Source: a bacterium
GTDB taxonomy: Bacteria > Atribacterota > JS1 > SB-45 > 34-128
Direction: 5' to 3'
Length of the DNA: 8,024 nucleotides
NCBI GenBank assembly: GCA_018894595.1
Contig: JAHIPN010000426.1
Span: forward strand, 1 to 8,024
Part shown: positions 6,944 through 8,024 of the stretch, piece after piece
Position numbering within the stretch: position 1 is the stretch's first letter
How the letters are laid out: the number at the start of each line of letters is the position of its first letter
The notes under the pieces: generated by a model
Seen by the model: only the letters and a program-made list of their open reading frames with translations
Databases searched by the model: none
What the model was told of the DNA's origin: nothing
Position numbers and translations under genes: made by a program

Positions 6944-7103
6944 TTTTGTTATGTTTACCTCCTTTTTTGTTTCATAAAAATCTTAAAAAAATTAGCATTC
7001 ATCCTACTCATTCACTAAAAAATTGCTTTTTCAAGTTATATTATCATTTTGATCTATTTATTTCTTCACCTCCATTCCGACCATTTACCTACTTATTTTA
7101 TAA
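6944..7103 (-). other. Gap between livF and livK without a gene
   Basis: These 160 bases hold only the livK ribosome binding site and AT-rich sequence. No convincing promoter pair, terminator or coding frame is seen in the direction of transcription. The gap is longer than the livG-livF junction, so a separate promoter for livK is possible but not shown. Confidence 0.4.
6957..6964 (-). promoter_or_regulatory. Strong Shine-Dalgarno of livK at unusual spacing
   Basis: AAGGAGGT is a near-perfect anti-16S match, yet 13 bases separate it from ATG 6943. An in-frame ATA lies only four bases after it (6952-6950), followed by ACA AAA ATG. Initiation at ATG is still preferred, because the signal peptide is complete from there and ATA starts are rare. 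Confidence 0.6.
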
Positions 7104-7808
7104 TCACAACCCTAAATACGCTTTCTTTATCTTTTTATTATTTATTAAATCATCAGAACTACCGTTCAAAGTAATTCTTCCTGTTTCAAGAACATATCCA
7201 CTATCACTATTTTTAAGAGCTAATCCAACATTCTGCTCAACTAATAAAACAGTAATTTTTTTTATCCGAAGTTCTTTTATAACTTCATAAACTTCTTTTA
7301 CAATTTTAGGGGCCAATCCTAACGACAATTCATCCATAAGAAGGATTTTAGGATCTAACATTAAAGCCCGTCCTATGGCAAGCATTTGCTGTTCTCCACC
7401 ACTTAAAAAGCCTGCACTTTTGTTAGCCCTTATTTTCAAAATCGGAAATAAATCATGTATCCATTTAATGTTTTTCTTAAAATTAATACGTGCTCGCATG
7501 GGATAACTTCCCATTTCCAAATTTTCATAAACTGTCATATTTTTAAAAATTCTTCTTCCTTCGGGGACGCAAGCAATTCCCATTTTAGCGATTTCATAAG
7601 GAGGTGCGTGATTTATTTCCTCATTACAAAATTTTATACTTCCAGATTTTGGATGAACTAAACCCAAAATAGTTTCGATTAAAGTGCTCTTTCCGGCACC
7701 ATTCGCACCAAGTATCACTACAACCTCTCCTTTTTTTACTTCAAATGATACATCCCAAAGAATTTGAGTTTCTCCTCTGTACACGTTAATATTTTCAATT
7801 TTAAGCAT
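7104..7808 (-). CDS. livF: HAAT-family ABC transporter ATP-binding protein LivF
   Basis: From ATG 7808 this is a 234-residue ATPase, the normal LivF length. It starts LKIENINVYRGETQILWDVS, the usual LivF opening. Walker A is GANGAGKST (34-42), the Q-loop region is CVPEGRRIF, the ABC signature is LSGGEQQ (135-141), and Walker B is ILLMDE (155-160), followed by LSLGLAP. LLVEQN replaces the switch histidine with glutamine, as is normal for LivF. A GTG three codons upstream (7817) is also possible, but the GGTGAG of livG lies four bases before ATG 7808 and favours the ATG. The gene overlaps the end of livG by eight bases, indicating translational coupling. It ends in TGA, showing that TGA is a working stop codon in this genome. 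It pairs with LivG to power import with LivH and LivM, which must lie outside the window. Confidence 0.95.
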   Translation of the reverse strand: MLKIENINVYRGETQILWDVSFEVKKGEVVVILGANGAGKSTLIETILGLVHPKSGSIKFCNEEINHAPPYEIAKMGIACVPEGRRIFKNMTVYENLEMGSYPMRARINFKKNIKWIHDLFPILKIRANKSAGFLSGGEQQMLAIGRALMLDPKILLMDELSLGLAPKIVKEVYEVIKELRIKKITVLLVEQNVGLALKNSDSGYVLETGRITLNGSSDDLINNKKIKKAYLGL

Positions 7809-8024
7809 TTGTCTCACCCAAATAAGCCTTTATAACTTTCTTATCTTTGGCTATTTCCTTAGGCTTTCCTTCGCTTATCTTTTCTCCATTATCAAGTACA
7901 ATAATTCGCTCTGCTGTTTCCATAATAACCCCCATAATATGCTCAATCCAAAATTGAGTTATACCTAACTCATCACGTATCCTCTTAATCAATTTTACTG
8001 CATCACGTATTTCAGAAGTATTTA
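7801..8024 (-). CDS. livG: HAAT-family ABC transporter ATP-binding protein LivG, C-terminal part (cut by window edge)
   Basis: The reading frame is open to the right edge, so this is the last 74 or so codons of a gene that begins outside the window. It contains NTSEIRDAVKLIKRIRDELG, the helix after the D-loop, then FWIEHIMGVIM with the switch histidine, ERIIVLDNGEKISEGKPKEI, and the typical C-terminus VIKAYLGETNA. This tail (EH-M-VIM, GxxIxEGxPxEI, VIxAYLG) is characteristic of LivG rather than LivF. Walker A, the signature motif and Walker B are beyond the edge. A TTG at 7992 should not be taken as the start, because homology continues upstream of it. It overlaps livF by eight bases and is the first gene of the visible minus-strand block. 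Confidence 0.9.
   Translation of the reverse strand, partial: NTSEIRDAVKLIKRIRDELGITQFWIEHIMGVIMETAERIIVLDNGEKISEGKPKEIAKDKKVIKAYLGETNA

Noticed and set aside
7062..7088. Tiny frame (ATG GTC GGA ATG GAG GTG AAG AAA TAA, minus strand) between livF and livK
   Set aside because: Eight codons with no ribosome binding site of its own and no sign of selection.
6946..7290. Plus-strand open frame of 114 codons across the livK-livF gap
   Set aside because: It is low-complexity (Phe, Ser, Pro), overlaps livF in antisense and has no plausible ribosome binding site.
7801..7992. A separate 63-residue gene starting at TTG 7992
   Set aside because: LivG-like sequence (NTSEIRDAVK) continues upstream in the same frame to the window edge, so this is the tail of livG.

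Overview
The window is AT-rich and gene-dense. It carries a block of seven genes on the minus strand (about 8024 down to 695) and one broken gene on the plus strand at the left end. The gene set points to a strictly anaerobic bacterium: a tungsten/molybdenum-type aldehyde ferredoxin oxidoreductase, a CoA-transferase and an acetyl-CoA acetyltransferase. The substrate-binding protein has an ordinary Sec signal with no lipobox cysteine, which fits a diderm cell with a periplasm. An AT-rich anaerobic diderm such as Atribacterota would fit, but this is an impression from style and gene content; no marker gene is present.

Layout. Positions 33-97 hold three tandem imperfect GC-rich units, each able to fold into a short hairpin. 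Positions 107-521 hold a PPC/DUF296-domain gene on the plus strand, broken by a one-base shift at an A8 run and by an in-frame TGA. Positions 522-694 separate it from the convergent thiolase gene and contain only AT-rich sequence with two weak hairpins. Then, all on the minus strand and listed in order of transcription: the end of livG (8024-7801, cut by the window edge), livF (7808-7104), a livK-like substrate-binding protein (6943-5738), a spacer with a strong 17-bp hairpin (5671-5632), an AOR-family oxidoreductase (5536-3701), a MoaD/ThiS-like protein ending in Gly-Gly (3648-3421), an acetyl-CoA hydrolase/CoA-transferase family protein (3321-2017) and a thiolase (1903-695).

How the genes may work together. 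The liv genes are the ATPases and binding protein of a branched-chain amino acid/amide-type (HAAT) importer; the permeases livH and livM are expected just beyond position 8024. Downstream, AOR interconverts aldehyde and carboxylate with ferredoxin, the CoA-transferase exchanges CoA between acyl-CoA and free acids, and thiolase cleaves or forms 3-ketoacyl-CoA. The MoaD-like protein is a plausible sulfur carrier for the pyranopterin cofactor of the AOR. A reasonable inference is a fermentative module that takes up an amino acid or small organic acid and handles its acid/aldehyde/acyl-CoA products. The true substrate cannot be read from the sequence. The hairpin between livK and AOR may separate the transport and catabolic parts into different expression units.
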